This document shows, one piece after another, positions 7,950-17,175 of a DNA stretch of 45,715 nt; within the stretch, counting starts at the first letter, position 1, and each line of letters starts with the position of its first letter. The stretch is from Lachnospiraceae bacterium. Lineage in GTDB: Bacteria > Bacillota > Clostridia > Lachnospirales > Lachnospiraceae. Location of the stretch: positions 1 through 45,715 of the forward strand of contig QXXL01000049.1 in the NCBI GenBank assembly GCA_009911505.1, read 5' to 3'. The notes under the pieces were generated by a model. The model searched no databases and had not been told where the DNA came from. It saw only the letters and a list, made by a program, of their open reading frames with translations. A program made the translations under genes and the position numbers.

Positions 7950-9020
7950 TTATAGTGGGGGTTGTAACAAAGCTTGAGCAAACTTTTCAGCAGATGCTTT
8001 TACAGATCTTTCTGCTGCCGTTCTTTGAGCGTTTTCAGCTAACCTAATCCGCAAATCACTATTCTCAAATAGTTCAATAATATTTTGTGCCATAGACCAT
8101 GCATCTTTAACAGGAGAAATCAAAGCATTCTCACCATGTTTAGCATAATCTAAAGTCCCTTTACACTCTGTTGCAACTAATGTACACCCACAAGCCATTG
8201 CTTCAAGCCCTGGAAGGCCAAATCCCTCTATAATACTAGAGCATATAAATATTTCAGCATTGTTATTGATTTCTGCCACTTCCTCTTGACTAGCATCCAT
8301 AATAAAATCACAACAAGAAGGCAGATTTTCTGGCTCATGCTCCATGCTAAAAACTGTAACTTTTAAATCTGTATATTTTTCTGCAAGAATTCGAATGGTT
8401 TCCAGGGCGTATTTTGATCCTTTGCACTCTACTGAGCGATATTGCATTGCAATAGAGTGTCTTGCCCTTTGACTAATCGCTCTTTTCACATAAAATATCT
8501 CTGTATCTATGCCATTACTTACATAAACAGATTTTTTCATCGCCTTGGAGTCTACAATCTCTGATAGCCATTTCGCCACTGTTATATTATTCATTCCCAA
8601 TTTATAAGTTTCGAAAACATACTCATCCGTGCAGCTCCAATTTTCAAACCCTTGAATAAAATAAAACTTTCTCCCCCTAGTTTTACTTAACATCGCAACT
8701 GAATTTGCCGTATAAACTGCAGTCGCTATAATTATATCTTCATTGTCAATCGTAGTATCATCAATCAAAAGAACTGCCTTTTTTTTAATTTTAGGATTTA
8801 ATTTATACCATTTTGGCCTGCTTTGAACAACTTTATCCGCTACATACTGTTGAAGCATTTTAAAATGGCGCATTTTTTTTATTGATCCTAAGTTCATATT
8901 AAAATAAAGAGTTACATTATTTTCGGCAGTTTCTGCAAGATAATTTGCATATTGAAAAATAACTTTTACCCCTCCGGTAATATGTTTATCACATCCATTT
9001 AATACAAAACCTATTTTCAT
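7950..9020 (-). CDS. GT4-type glycosyltransferase
   Basis: About 356 residues with a GT-B fold layout. The N-terminal G-G-V-K-V-I-F-Q-Y-A segment follows the first strand (I-G-F-V-L-N-G). The C-terminal nucleotide-sugar region has E-G-F-G-L-P-G-L-E-A-M-A-C-G, the E-x7-E signature of family GT4. It would add one sugar to the lipid-linked repeat. The ATG at 9020 follows AGAGGTG at good spacing; the GTG at 9029 lies within that site and is less likely. A downstream sequence rich in Ala and Glu ends the protein. Confidence 0.9.
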   Translation of the reverse strand: MKIGFVLNGCDKHITGGVKVIFQYANYLAETAENNVTLYFNMNLGSIKKMRHFKMLQQYVADKVVQSRPKWYKLNPKIKKKAVLLIDDTTIDNEDIIIATAVYTANSVAMLSKTRGRKFYFIQGFENWSCTDEYVFETYKLGMNNITVAKWLSEIVDSKAMKKSVYVSNGIDTEIFYVKRAISQRARHSIAMQYRSVECKGSKYALETIRILAEKYTDLKVTVFSMEHEPENLPSCCDFIMDASQEEVAEINNNAEIFICSSIIEGFGLPGLEAMACGCTLVATECKGTLDYAKHGENALISPVKDAWSMAQNIIELFENSDLRIRLAENAQRTAAERSVKASAEKFAQALLQPPL

Positions 9021-9042
9021 ATAAGGCACCTCTTTTATTTTT

Positions 9043-9996
9043 CTATTTAAAATACATTTTTATTTTTTCGAATAATACTTCATGAGAAATTTTTTTTAAA
9101 GTTTGCCTGTTTTCAATAACACTTTCTGTAATAAATCTAATGTCAATTTCTTCTATTTTTTCAAAATAAAACATATTATTTTTGTCATAGAAATCCTGAT
9201 TCAAGATATTTTTATCATTCGTTAAAAGTTTCTTTCCATAGACTAAAGCTTCTATTGGACGTAATGTGCTTCCATTCTGACCATTTTGTACAATTTCCAA
9301 TAGGCATTTTGACCTTTGTATATATTCAATTGTTTTGCTGTATCTCATACTTTTTATATACTCTATCCCCTGGTATTGGTTGCTTTTATTACTACTGTTT
9401 ACATTTGCAACAAAGAAAACACAATTCAATCCTTTACTAATCAAAAATTTACATATGTCAATTAACAAGCCTAATCTACCTTTTTCACTGCCTACAAAAA
9501 AAACGTCTATATCTAAGTTATTATATATTTTTTTTAAATGAATATTATAGGTATTATAAACATATGTCCAGTTATACTTATGACAATCGGCTTTATCCAT
9601 TGAAACAACCATATCATAATTTTTATCAACAAAATCAAGCATCCATCTATTTGTCATATTAACAGGATTTACAAAACGAAAAATATATTTCGAGTTTACA
9701 TATCTTTTTTTTAAATATTCCAAATATTTTTTTTGATAAGCCATTCTGGCGCCCTCAAAAAAAATGAAATATACTTCTTCATTTTTATTTATTTTTCTAT
9801 AATCTAAATAAAATGGAAACCAAATTCCCTTAAAAGGTATATGGTATTTTTTATTTAATCTTATAGATGTATGATAATTTTTAATTATTGTAAGAAACAT
9901 ACTTTTAAAATCTTTATCTATTATAACTTCTTTATTTTGATATCCATCAAAAATAGCTTTTAAATAATCATTAGAATTTCTAAATACAACAAACAA
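9043..9996 (-). CDS. Putative capsule glycosyltransferase
   Basis: This 317-residue protein is very AT-biased in codon use (many Lys, Asn, Ile, Tyr). The middle has a second-domain-like start, D-V-F-F-V-G-S-E-K-G-R-L. Later comes Y-I-Q-R-S-K-C-L-L-E-I-V, then Q-N-G-S-T-L-R-P-I-E-A-L-V-Y-G-K-K-L-L-T, which resembles the sugar-nucleotide-binding end of GT-B enzymes in capsule loci. The start is TTG at 9996, five bases after AAGGTGG. It sits between the EpsG-type polymerase and a GT4 gene. A glycosyl or phospho-sugar transfer to the repeat unit is likely but not proven. Confidence 0.72.
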   Translation of the reverse strand: MFVVFRNSNDYLKAIFDGYQNKEVIIDKDFKSMFLTIIKNYHTSIRLNKKYHIPFKGIWFPFYLDYRKINKNEEVYFIFFEGARMAYQKKYLEYLKKRYVNSKYIFRFVNPVNMTNRWMLDFVDKNYDMVVSMDKADCHKYNWTYVYNTYNIHLKKIYNNLDIDVFFVGSEKGRLGLLIDICKFLISKGLNCVFFVANVNSSNKSNQYQGIEYIKSMRYSKTIEYIQRSKCLLEIVQNGQNGSTLRPIEALVYGKKLLTNDKNILNQDFYDKNNMFYFEKIEEIDIRFITESVIENRQTLKKISHEVLFEKIKMYFK

Positions 9997-10033
9997 TTAT
10001 CCCACCTTCTCATATAATTTAGTGTCCCAAAAT

Positions 10034-11176
10034 TTATTTATAAAAATATAGCTCGTCTATTTCTATACCTTTATAAATATTAAAGTCAAAATATCTCCAC
10101 ATAAGAATTAAAATTAATACACCAAAAAAAATAATCAGTTTATCTTTTTTAGTTTTCGCAATATCAAAACATATTGCAAAATAAATCAGATCAAAAAGGC
10201 AAATATTACGAACAAGCCTATAAAAAGTCAATGAGGCAATATTAAAAGGCAAAAAACATATGCCTATAAAATTAATTTGTTCAACTAACTTCATAAAGTT
10301 CTTATTATAATTTATAATATTTTTACTTGTATATATAAAATTTTTTAGGCTTCTTTTTCTTACAACTGTATTAGAATCTTCAATCAGTTTATAATTTATT
10401 AATTTTATAAAAATAAGATAAAAACTATAAATAAATATAGGTATGAGGAAACCTAATCTTGTTTTTGTAGAAGCATAGTTTTCTAATTTATTTGCTAATC
10501 CTTCATTTGTAAAATCCGAAAAAAACAATAAAACATCCGAAATAAAATTGGAATTAATTCCTATATAAATGATTATTAGGAAAAGAAATGGTAAACACCG
10601 TAATGTCCATTTTTTCACTTCAGAATTTAATCTAATCCATACAAAAAGCAGATAAACTATTGCCATTGCATGAATTGTAGATGCTATAACAATAAGAAAA
10701 GAATAAATAAAAATCGAACTATCCTCCTGCAATAGATAATGCAAAGCAAGAATGACAACAGAAAAAGCAAAAAAATTTCTCAATTGATATGCATCTAAAA
10801 ATAAAGAATGTAATGAAAAGAAAAAAACAAAAAAACCATAATAGTTAGTACGTTTTATTAAAGTATTATAAATAATAGACATGGCAATAATTATGCCGAT
10901 ACATTTAAACTGAAAAAAACTCAATCCCAACTTACTAGCTGCAAGCATTAACAACGCGTAACCACTATCAGTATAACTTCTAAATCCATATTGAACTGTT
11001 TCTTGATAAGTATCCTCATAGTTAGATAAATCTCCAATAGTATCAGCATTTACCATAACAATAATAGTTAAAAAAAACAAAATAACGTTTATTATTTTAT
11101 ATTTCTTTAAATTATTTTTTTCAACTAATATGCTTATTAAACATAATATCAAAGATATAAAATATATTGAAAGCAT
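10034..11176 (-). CDS. EpsG-type polysaccharide polymerase (Wzy role)
   Basis: The 380-residue protein is almost entirely hydrophobic, with about ten transmembrane segments. An early external loop has D-x-x-x-Y-x-x-x-Y-x-x-x (after D-T-I-G-D-L), and the Y-Q-L-R-N-F-F-A motif near residue 130 is typical of the EpsG/Wzy group. It would join lipid-linked repeat units on the outer face of the membrane. Polymerases of this kind diverge fast, and this one lies in the most AT-rich part of the locus. GAGAGG lies six bases before the ATG. No other polymerase candidate is visible in the window. Confidence 0.85.
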   Translation of the reverse strand: MLSIYFISLILCLISILVEKNNLKKYKIINVILFFLTIIVMVNADTIGDLSNYEDTYQETVQYGFRSYTDSGYALLMLAASKLGLSFFQFKCIGIIIAMSIIYNTLIKRTNYYGFFVFFFSLHSLFLDAYQLRNFFAFSVVILALHYLLQEDSSIFIYSFLIVIASTIHAMAIVYLLFVWIRLNSEVKKWTLRCLPFLFLIIIYIGINSNFISDVLLFFSDFTNEGLANKLENYASTKTRLGFLIPIFIYSFYLIFIKLINYKLIEDSNTVVRKRSLKNFIYTSKNIINYNKNFMKLVEQINFIGICFLPFNIASLTFYRLVRNICLFDLIYFAICFDIAKTKKDKLIIFFGVLILILMWRYFDFNIYKGIEIDELYFYK

Positions 11177-11190
11177 CTCAATCCTCTCTT

Positions 11191-12336
11191 TTAGCGTAAA
11201 AATAAACTTTCAAATTTATTAAGGTAAATATCAAACCTGAAATTCTTTTCAGAATATTTTTTTATAGTATTCCTTTTATTCGAATACAATTCATAATTAT
11301 TAATTAATTCATCCATAGCCCTCGCAATTTCTATAGCTTTATTTTTTACAATTACACATCCAGGTAAATATTTAACAATACCAACATTAGTAGAAATCAC
11401 AGGTAATCCTGCAGCCATAGCTTCGATTACAGAAATAGGATAATGCTCACTTTTGCTTGTCATAACAAATCCATATGCATTTGCTAAATAATACGGTATT
11501 TCTATTCTAGGAATATTTTCTAAAAAAAGAATATTTTTTTTAACTTTATATCTCTGATCAAGTTTCTTCTTTTCTAACAATAACTTATTAAAATACTTTT
11601 GATTTTTTTGACTTCCTATAAAAACCAATGTAAATTCATTGGCCATGTGATAAAAAGCCCTCAATAATAACATCTGATCCTTTCCTGGATAATAATTAGC
11701 CAAATATATATAATAGGGTTCTGAAATTATGTTATCTGTTTTATCACAATAAAACATATCTTCCACAAAATTTTCTAATACATAATTCTTGCCTGGATAA
11801 CGTTTTTCAAAAAAATTAAAGGTATTATCTTTCTCATGTAGATGTACTATTTTATCAAAGATTTTAAGTTTATCTTTATTATATGCATAAAAAAGACCCC
11901 ATCTAATATCTCTAAAAAGTTTTAAAATAAAATTTTTAGGATTTTCAAAATCAACTTTCTTCCACTTAAATTCATGCATACCATGTAAATAAAGGATCTT
12001 TTGACAATTTATTTGTTTTAATACTTCTAATGCCCAATCTACTGCCACAGATTGTAATCTTACAAAAAGCATAACATCAACTTTTTTTGATAATGTAATC
12101 AATTCATTTTGAAATCCTTCTTTATTTCCGAAATGTAACATATTTTTATCCCGTATATCACATCTAATTATTCTAACCCCATTAATATATGTTTTATTAT
12201 CCAAATTTTTTCGTATACTTGTTATAACAGTAACTTCGTGACCGTTAAGAACTAACCCTTCTGCCAATTTCTGCGTTACAAATTGTACACCGTTCTCGCC
12301 CGGATAATATGTTACTACAGAAATACCTACCTTCAT
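11191..12336 (-). CDS. GT4-type glycosyltransferase
   Basis: The 381-residue protein begins with M-K-V-G-I-S-V-V-T-Y-Y-P and G-x-x-V-T-V-I-T. Its C-terminal domain has S-E-H-Y-P-I-S-V-I-E-A-M-A-A-G-L-P-V-I-S-T, the GT4 nucleotide-sugar signature. It should transfer a sugar to the growing lipid-linked repeat unit from the cytoplasmic side. A strong AAGGAGAG site precedes the ATG. Its opening resembles WcaI/ExpE-type transferases, but donor and acceptor are unknown. Confidence 0.9.
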   Translation of the reverse strand: MKVGISVVTYYPGENGVQFVTQKLAEGLVLNGHEVTVITSIRKNLDNKTYINGVRIIRCDIRDKNMLHFGNKEGFQNELITLSKKVDVMLFVRLQSVAVDWALEVLKQINCQKILYLHGMHEFKWKKVDFENPKNFILKLFRDIRWGLFYAYNKDKLKIFDKIVHLHEKDNTFNFFEKRYPGKNYVLENFVEDMFYCDKTDNIISEPYYIYLANYYPGKDQMLLLRAFYHMANEFTLVFIGSQKNQKYFNKLLLEKKKLDQRYKVKKNILFLENIPRIEIPYYLANAYGFVMTSKSEHYPISVIEAMAAGLPVISTNVGIVKYLPGCVIVKNKAIEIARAMDELINNYELYSNKRNTIKKYSEKNFRFDIYLNKFESLFLR

Positions 12337-12394
12337 CTGAAAATCTCTCCTTTTAAACCCACTTCTTCTATTGATATAATTTAAATAATAACTC

Positions 12395-13402
12395 TTACTT
12401 TAGCAATAAACGGAATAAAATCTGACGAACCCATATTTTTTTTACATATATATCTGCCAAGAAAAATTTTTTTAATGTAATAAAAATTTTTCTCATTAAC
12501 GCTTTTTTAATATCCCTCTTACTTACAGGTGGATTTATTCTATCCATTTCCGAAATAGTAATTTTATCATTAAAAGAAGTAATAATTTGCTCGGCGCCAA
12601 TAATAAACTTTTGTTTATTTTGAAATTCTTTTATTGTTATATCTAATTTAGGCGTTTTCTTTTGCCAATGAAGATATACTAATTTTTCTTTTTTTATATT
12701 TTTCTTATCTGAACAAAAGACTCTAAAAGCATCACCTTTATCCCAAATGAAAATCTGATGCACATTATTAATTCGGGAATGAGCCATATCTAATCTTTTG
12801 GGTAAGAAGGATATGAAATCTGCAAAATCTACTTCCTTATACCATTTAATATCATTCATAGTACATATCCTATTTACACCAAAAGCTTCTTCTACTGTTG
12901 TTTTCGCGGGATTTTCAAAAATTTCTTTCAATGAATAAATACTTCCAGGAAGCTTATAAATATAATTCATCTTTTTATTATTTCGATATAAACAAAGATG
13001 TCCATATGGATATATTCTTTCATATTTTTCTAAAATTTCATCCGTTAAAAAATCACGCAAATTGCCAAAAACTAAATCTATGTCACAATATCCCCAAAAG
13101 TCATATCCTTTTAAATAATCCTCATAAAGTATACCAAAAAACAATCTACAATCACAAAACTTATATGAATTATTTATATAAATAGGACGCCCTAATTTTT
13201 TACTGAATTTATTCACTTCATTTTGTAAAGTAGTCCTATAAATAAAAATGTTATTACTATCGCTAACTACTTCCTGATCACTAAAGATAATAAAATCAAT
13301 AGTTTTGTTATACTCTGCTGATTTTAGCCAAGCATAGAAATATGACGGCAATTTGCCAAACCATACGACAATTATGCCAATCTGATACCTTTCTTTAGAC
13401 AT
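12395..13402 (-). CDS. DUF6625-like protein, probable glycosyltransferase
   Basis: The 335-residue protein starts with I-G-I-I-V-V-W-F-G-K-L-P-S-Y-F and contains G-Y-C-D-I-D-L-V-F-G-N-L-R near residues 105-117. The D-I-D within a W-G-Y-C-D-x-D context resembles the metal/nucleotide-binding acidic motif of GT-A enzymes. Family DUF6625 proteins are common in capsule loci, generally unassigned. Later H-S-R-I-N-N-V-H-Q and V-Y-L-H-W-Q-K-K-T could be acceptor-side elements. The C-terminal 50 residues are basic and hydrophobic, suggesting membrane association. AGGTGAA lies eight bases before the ATG. Transferase function is inferred. Confidence 0.75.
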   Translation of the reverse strand: MSKERYQIGIIVVWFGKLPSYFYAWLKSAEYNKTIDFIIFSDQEVVSDSNNIFIYRTTLQNEVNKFSKKLGRPIYINNSYKFCDCRLFFGILYEDYLKGYDFWGYCDIDLVFGNLRDFLTDEILEKYERIYPYGHLCLYRNNKKMNYIYKLPGSIYSLKEIFENPAKTTVEEAFGVNRICTMNDIKWYKEVDFADFISFLPKRLDMAHSRINNVHQIFIWDKGDAFRVFCSDKKNIKKEKLVYLHWQKKTPKLDITIKEFQNKQKFIIGAEQIITSFNDKITISEMDRINPPVSKRDIKKALMRKIFITLKKFFLADIYVKKIWVRQILFRLLLK

Positions 13403-13432
13403 AAATAATTCACCTATAAAACATTTCTTATT

Positions 13433-13645
13433 TTATATTTTTAAATCAAAAATACTATCCAAAATATCATTAAAATCACCTGATTCAAATACTATATCCA
13501 CTTCTATCAAAAAAGTTATTACTCTAAGTAAAATCTTATTGTCTATATCATATGAAACTATCTCTCTGTAACTACTGTAACGATTGTTCGGACATATTTT
13601 GAAACAATCTGAAACCATATCGACGATGTAAGAAAGAAGCTCCAT
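13433..13645 (-). CDS. Small hypothetical protein in the capsule locus
   Basis: This 70-codon open frame lies between the DUF6625-like gene and the TupA-type gene. It is acidic (many Asp and Glu, few Lys), unlike the basic proteins around it, and ends in F-N-D-I-L-D-S-I-F-D-L-K-I. The spacing and helical look recall a carrier- or adaptor-sized protein, but I see no serine attachment motif I would trust and do not recognise a family. The ribosome binding site before the ATG is weak (GATTGAGAA). It could be a true small gene or the relic of a larger one. Confidence 0.45.
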   Translation of the reverse strand: MELLSYIVDMVSDCFKICPNNRYSSYREIVSYDIDNKILLRVITFLIEVDIVFESGDFNDILDSIFDLKI

Positions 13646-13691
13646 TTTCTCAATCCATTTTACACTACTTACTCATGAAATCTCCTAGATA

Positions 13692-14588
13692 CTAATCTAC
13701 TCCCTTCAAATAAAACTTTTCCCCCAGAATAAAATCAAATTCATCCGGCTCAAAATCATAATACCCACTCCCTGGAAAAAACGTCATTTCGCCAAAATAA
13801 ATCTTCCCATCAATATTATAAAAGTCAACTCTCACATATGGAAAATCTTTTGACAGCGTCCTCGCCATTTCAACCATACATTCAAAATTATCAGGTTTCT
13901 TCAGTCCAGTCCGAATCGGCTGAATCCTCACCCGCATATACGGCATCACTTTAAAATCCAAATCCAAAATATTCTGCCGCACACCATCCTCTGTAAACCT
14001 TTCATTCATCACATACAAGCAATACGGCTCACCATGAAAACAAAAAAATTTATAATCTGTAAGGCTCTTTTCCCCATTTCCTGGTTCAAGGTACTTCTCT
14101 ACAATCAGGCGGGGTTTATATTGATAATAAACCCATTCCCTTCCACCACCGTTCTTCTGTGGTTTTAACCACCGATGTAGTTTTTTTTTCAATTTAACGA
14201 TATCTAATTGAGATTTATCCATACAAATCTCAATACCAATTCCACCCGCTCCACTGGTACTTTTTATTACAAACTGATCTGGCAGCTTATCAAAATCAAT
14301 TTCTTCCTCCGAATCATATACTCCATAGCATTTATTTAAAATTTCTGATAAACCCTTTTTTTCAATATAACTTCTAACCTCCCATTTATCAGCACACTGC
14401 GCCATAACCGGATCACGATGGTAGAGCTTATACCATTGCAATTTTTCTGTATATCTTACAGGATGTTTTAAATTTAACTTCCTTCCGGTTTTTATCCTAT
14501 ATTGAATTGCTATCATCTGCTTGTCCGGAATCCAATTAAATAATTTTAAAATCTGTAGCTTAATCTTTGATTTTAAATATTTATCCAA
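13692..14588 (-). CDS. TupA-like ATP-grasp protein
   Basis: The 298-residue protein belongs to the TupA-like ATP-grasp group. It has T-G-R-K-L-N-L-K-H-P-V-R-Y-T-E-K-L-Q-W-Y-K near the start, the nucleotide-binding F-V-I-K-S-T-S-G-A-G-G-I-G segment, E-K-Y-L-E-P, D-Y-K-F-F-C-F-H-G, and a late Y-V-R-V-D-F-Y-N-I-D-G-K-I-Y-F-G-E-M-T-F-F-P motif. Such proteins are common in capsule and teichuronic-acid loci and probably make an amide or acyl-phosphate linkage. The start is TTG at 14588, one base past the previous stop and nine bases after AAGGGG. Its composition begins to rise toward that of the conserved half of the locus. Confidence 0.88.
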   Translation of the reverse strand: MDKYLKSKIKLQILKLFNWIPDKQMIAIQYRIKTGRKLNLKHPVRYTEKLQWYKLYHRDPVMAQCADKWEVRSYIEKKGLSEILNKCYGVYDSEEEIDFDKLPDQFVIKSTSGAGGIGIEICMDKSQLDIVKLKKKLHRWLKPQKNGGGREWVYYQYKPRLIVEKYLEPGNGEKSLTDYKFFCFHGEPYCLYVMNERFTEDGVRQNILDLDFKVMPYMRVRIQPIRTGLKKPDNFECMVEMARTLSKDFPYVRVDFYNIDGKIYFGEMTFFPGSGYYDFEPDEFDFILGEKFYLKGVD

Positions 14589-14589
14589 A

Positions 14590-15690
14590 TCAATTTACCC
14601 CTTTGCTCCTTATCTTTTTTAAATATGCCTCTACTACAATCTCCCTGTCAAACTCCCTCGCCATCTTCTCACGCCCCGCAATCCCCATTGCCCTACGCTC
14701 CTCATTCTCCATTTTCATGAACTTACGCACACACCTAATCAACGCAGCCCTGTTCTTCTGTTCAAACACAAACCCTGTCACGCCATCTTCCACCGTTTCC
14801 CGGCATCCACTGCGGTTAGTCGTAATTACAGGCCTTCCACACGCTGCGCTCTCAAGCAGCACATTTGATATCCCTTCCGGATAATATGACGGGTGTATAG
14901 TACAATGCGCCCGTTTTAAAAATTCCCTCGTATCCTGCACCATCCCATGATACTGGATCACGCCATTCTTCTCATACTCCTCCAGCACGTCCTCATATTC
15001 TCCATCACAAGGCCCAAGCACGTGAAATTTAGTATCTGGATACTCTGCTTTCATCTGTTTTGCTGCAGCAAGGTATTCTTCAATGCCTTTTTCCTTAATC
15101 ACCCTTGCTATAAACAGAAACTCCACTCCATTTATACTATCTGGATAATCCATCAAATGCCATCGTTTTAAGTTGACACCGGATCCTGGAATGAGCTGCT
15201 GGCTGCCGCTGTACATCCTATGCTCTTCAAAAAATGCCTGATTTTCCGAATTCTGGAAAAACAGGCATTTTGCATGTCTTGCAGCCTTCTTGTACAAAGA
15301 TATCATTAGCTTTTGGATTATGCTTTTGTATTCAAGAGCCGTCCCCAGTCCAGAAACATTCATCAAATATGGTATCTTCATCCTGCCAGCCAGTATCCCA
15401 GCATAAATATTTACTTTCGTTGTGTACATCAGAATCATATCCGGTTGGATGCGTTTTAGAATCGTCCGGTATGACCTGATTAATTTCAAATCCCGAAACG
15501 GGTTTTTCCCCCGTTTATCAATTTCAACAGGAACAAATTTACAGCCCATGGCAATCATTTTATCGACCTTCTCACCATAAGGCAGGCATATATATACCTT
15601 ATAATTTTCTTGTAATAACCTCTCTACCAACTCAATCCGGAAATTGTATAATACAAAATCTCGGTTTACCATAATTAATATTTTTTTCAT
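14590..15690 (-). CDS. GT4-type glycosyltransferase, CapM/EpsD-like
   Basis: The 366-residue protein starts M-K-K-I-L-I-M-V-N-R-D-F-V-L-Y-N-F-R and includes Y-T-T-K-V-N-I-Y-A-G-I-L-A-G, N-V-S-G-L-G-T, F-I-A-R-V-I-K-E-K-G-I, and P-S-Y-Y-P-E-G-I-S-N-V-L-L-E-S-A-A-C-G-R-P-V-I-T-T. These are features of GT4 enzymes of the type that add the second sugar after the initiating phospho-sugar transferase. It immediately follows that gene in the operon, matching the role. Its ribosome binding site is weak, so translational coupling with the upstream gene is possible. Confidence 0.92.
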   Translation of the reverse strand: MKKILIMVNRDFVLYNFRIELVERLLQENYKVYICLPYGEKVDKMIAMGCKFVPVEIDKRGKNPFRDLKLIRSYRTILKRIQPDMILMYTTKVNIYAGILAGRMKIPYLMNVSGLGTALEYKSIIQKLMISLYKKAARHAKCLFFQNSENQAFFEEHRMYSGSQQLIPGSGVNLKRWHLMDYPDSINGVEFLFIARVIKEKGIEEYLAAAKQMKAEYPDTKFHVLGPCDGEYEDVLEEYEKNGVIQYHGMVQDTREFLKRAHCTIHPSYYPEGISNVLLESAACGRPVITTNRSGCRETVEDGVTGFVFEQKNRAALIRCVRKFMKMENEERRAMGIAGREKMAREFDREIVVEAYLKKIRSKGVN

Positions 15691-15714
15691 TTTGTATGAT
15701 TCCGGTTTTCTTAT

Positions 15715-17121
15715 TTAAATTTCTTTTGAAACTGGAACGCTGCCTACCTTTACCGATTTTTGTTTTGCTGCCGAAAGACGTTTGCTCTTTTCTTCCGAAA
15801 AACCTTCTGTGCTCTCAGGAATAAACATAATTTTGAACGTCAGCATCAATATTTTTAGATCCAGCAAAAATGACTGGTTTTCTATGTACATCAGATCTAA
15901 CCTCAGCTTATCGTAAGCTGATGTATTATACTTCCCATATATCTGGGCGTATCCGGTGAGCCCGCCTTTCACCCGCATCCGATAGGCAAACTCAGGCAAA
16001 TCCTTCGTGTATTTTTCAACATGTTCGACCCGCTCTGGCCTTGGGCCTACGAAGCTCATGTCGCCTTTTAGAATGTTGATAATCTGCGGCAGTTCATCAA
16101 TTCTGGTCATGCGGATTATTTTACCAACTTTTGTGATCCGGTTATCATTGGATGTACATGGAATGAATCCATTTTTTTCTGCATCTACGATCATACTCCG
16201 GAATTTATAAATTTTAAATACTTTTGCATCTTTTGTACATCGATCTTGTTTATAAAATACTGGCCCTCTGTCTTCTAATTTGATAGCCAGCGCTGTTACG
16301 AGCATAATAGGTGATACCACAATCAACAGTACAAAGGAAAATATAATATCAAATAGCCGTTTTAACTTATATTCCGCTTTTTTATATGATACATAGTCAT
16401 AACGGAATAATGGGGTATCTAACAGATGCTTGGGCTGGCATCCTAGCAAGACGATATCGTCAAGCCTTGGCGTAAAATAAATTTCTTTATGATTTTTTAA
16501 GCAATATTCTGCTAATACCCTCCGTTTTCCATATGATGTTTCATAAAGAAGGACTGTGCAGCACTCTTCCAGCTGCCGCAGCAGCCCCTCTTCTGCTGTT
16601 TCTTCCGATAACATGCATGTTACATCAAAAATATGCGCATATTTTTTTAAGATCCTCTCCTTAAACCCTTCTATTTCCTCCTGCGCAATATCTTTTCCAT
16701 AAATAAATACCGTTCTCTTGGGGGATACGTGGCACATCAGAAAATTCTTTGCAAATGTAATGATTACCATTGTCCCCAGCAATTGGGCCAAGACAATACC
16801 GGCGCCAGGCAGAATGTTCACTGGATGGTTAAAAATCAATGAACATTCTACATATAATATCAGATCAGGTATCCCAAACGAGATAAACTGCGAAAATACA
16901 GTTTCTGCAATTGGGCAAGAGGCGATCCGGAATGCCTTATATATATCGCAGAGAAATCTATATACGATAAAATAAATCAGGATAGAAACACCCCCGCCAA
17001 GCATCCGGTATGTGTCAAATGCAAATTGGTTATAATATAACATCCATATAAGAGCAAATAACCCTACATTACATAGCTCCAGGCACAACCGCGCCGTATT
17101 TGTTACATTTTTCTTCCCCAT
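15715..17121 (-). CDS. Polyprenyl-phosphate sugar-1-phosphate transferase (initiating enzyme)
   Basis: The 468-residue protein has about four transmembrane segments in the first 130 residues, a CoA-binding-like middle region, another membrane segment near 265-290, and a C-terminal bacterial sugar-transferase domain: Y-K-Q-D-R-C-T-K, F-K-I-Y-K-F-R-S-M, T-K-V-G-K-I-I-R, D-E-L-P-Q, N-I-L-K-G-D-M-S-F-V-G-P-R-P-E, and G-L-T-G-Y-A-Q. This is the WcaJ/CpsE-type enzyme that starts repeat-unit synthesis by moving a sugar phosphate onto undecaprenyl phosphate. It follows the kinase gene after about 55 bases, with AAGGTGG before its ATG. Confidence 0.95.
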   Translation of the reverse strand: MGKKNVTNTARLCLELCNVGLFALIWMLYYNQFAFDTYRMLGGGVSILIYFIVYRFLCDIYKAFRIASCPIAETVFSQFISFGIPDLILYVECSLIFNHPVNILPGAGIVLAQLLGTMVIITFAKNFLMCHVSPKRTVFIYGKDIAQEEIEGFKERILKKYAHIFDVTCMLSEETAEEGLLRQLEECCTVLLYETSYGKRRVLAEYCLKNHKEIYFTPRLDDIVLLGCQPKHLLDTPLFRYDYVSYKKAEYKLKRLFDIIFSFVLLIVVSPIMLVTALAIKLEDRGPVFYKQDRCTKDAKVFKIYKFRSMIVDAEKNGFIPCTSNDNRITKVGKIIRMTRIDELPQIINILKGDMSFVGPRPERVEHVEKYTKDLPEFAYRMRVKGGLTGYAQIYGKYNTSAYDKLRLDLMYIENQSFLLDLKILMLTFKIMFIPESTEGFSEEKSKRLSAAKQKSVKVGSVPVSKEI

Positions 17122-17175
17122 GGCAATCCCACCTTATCTTCAAATCAAAATTTAATTTAGTATAAAACATATAAT

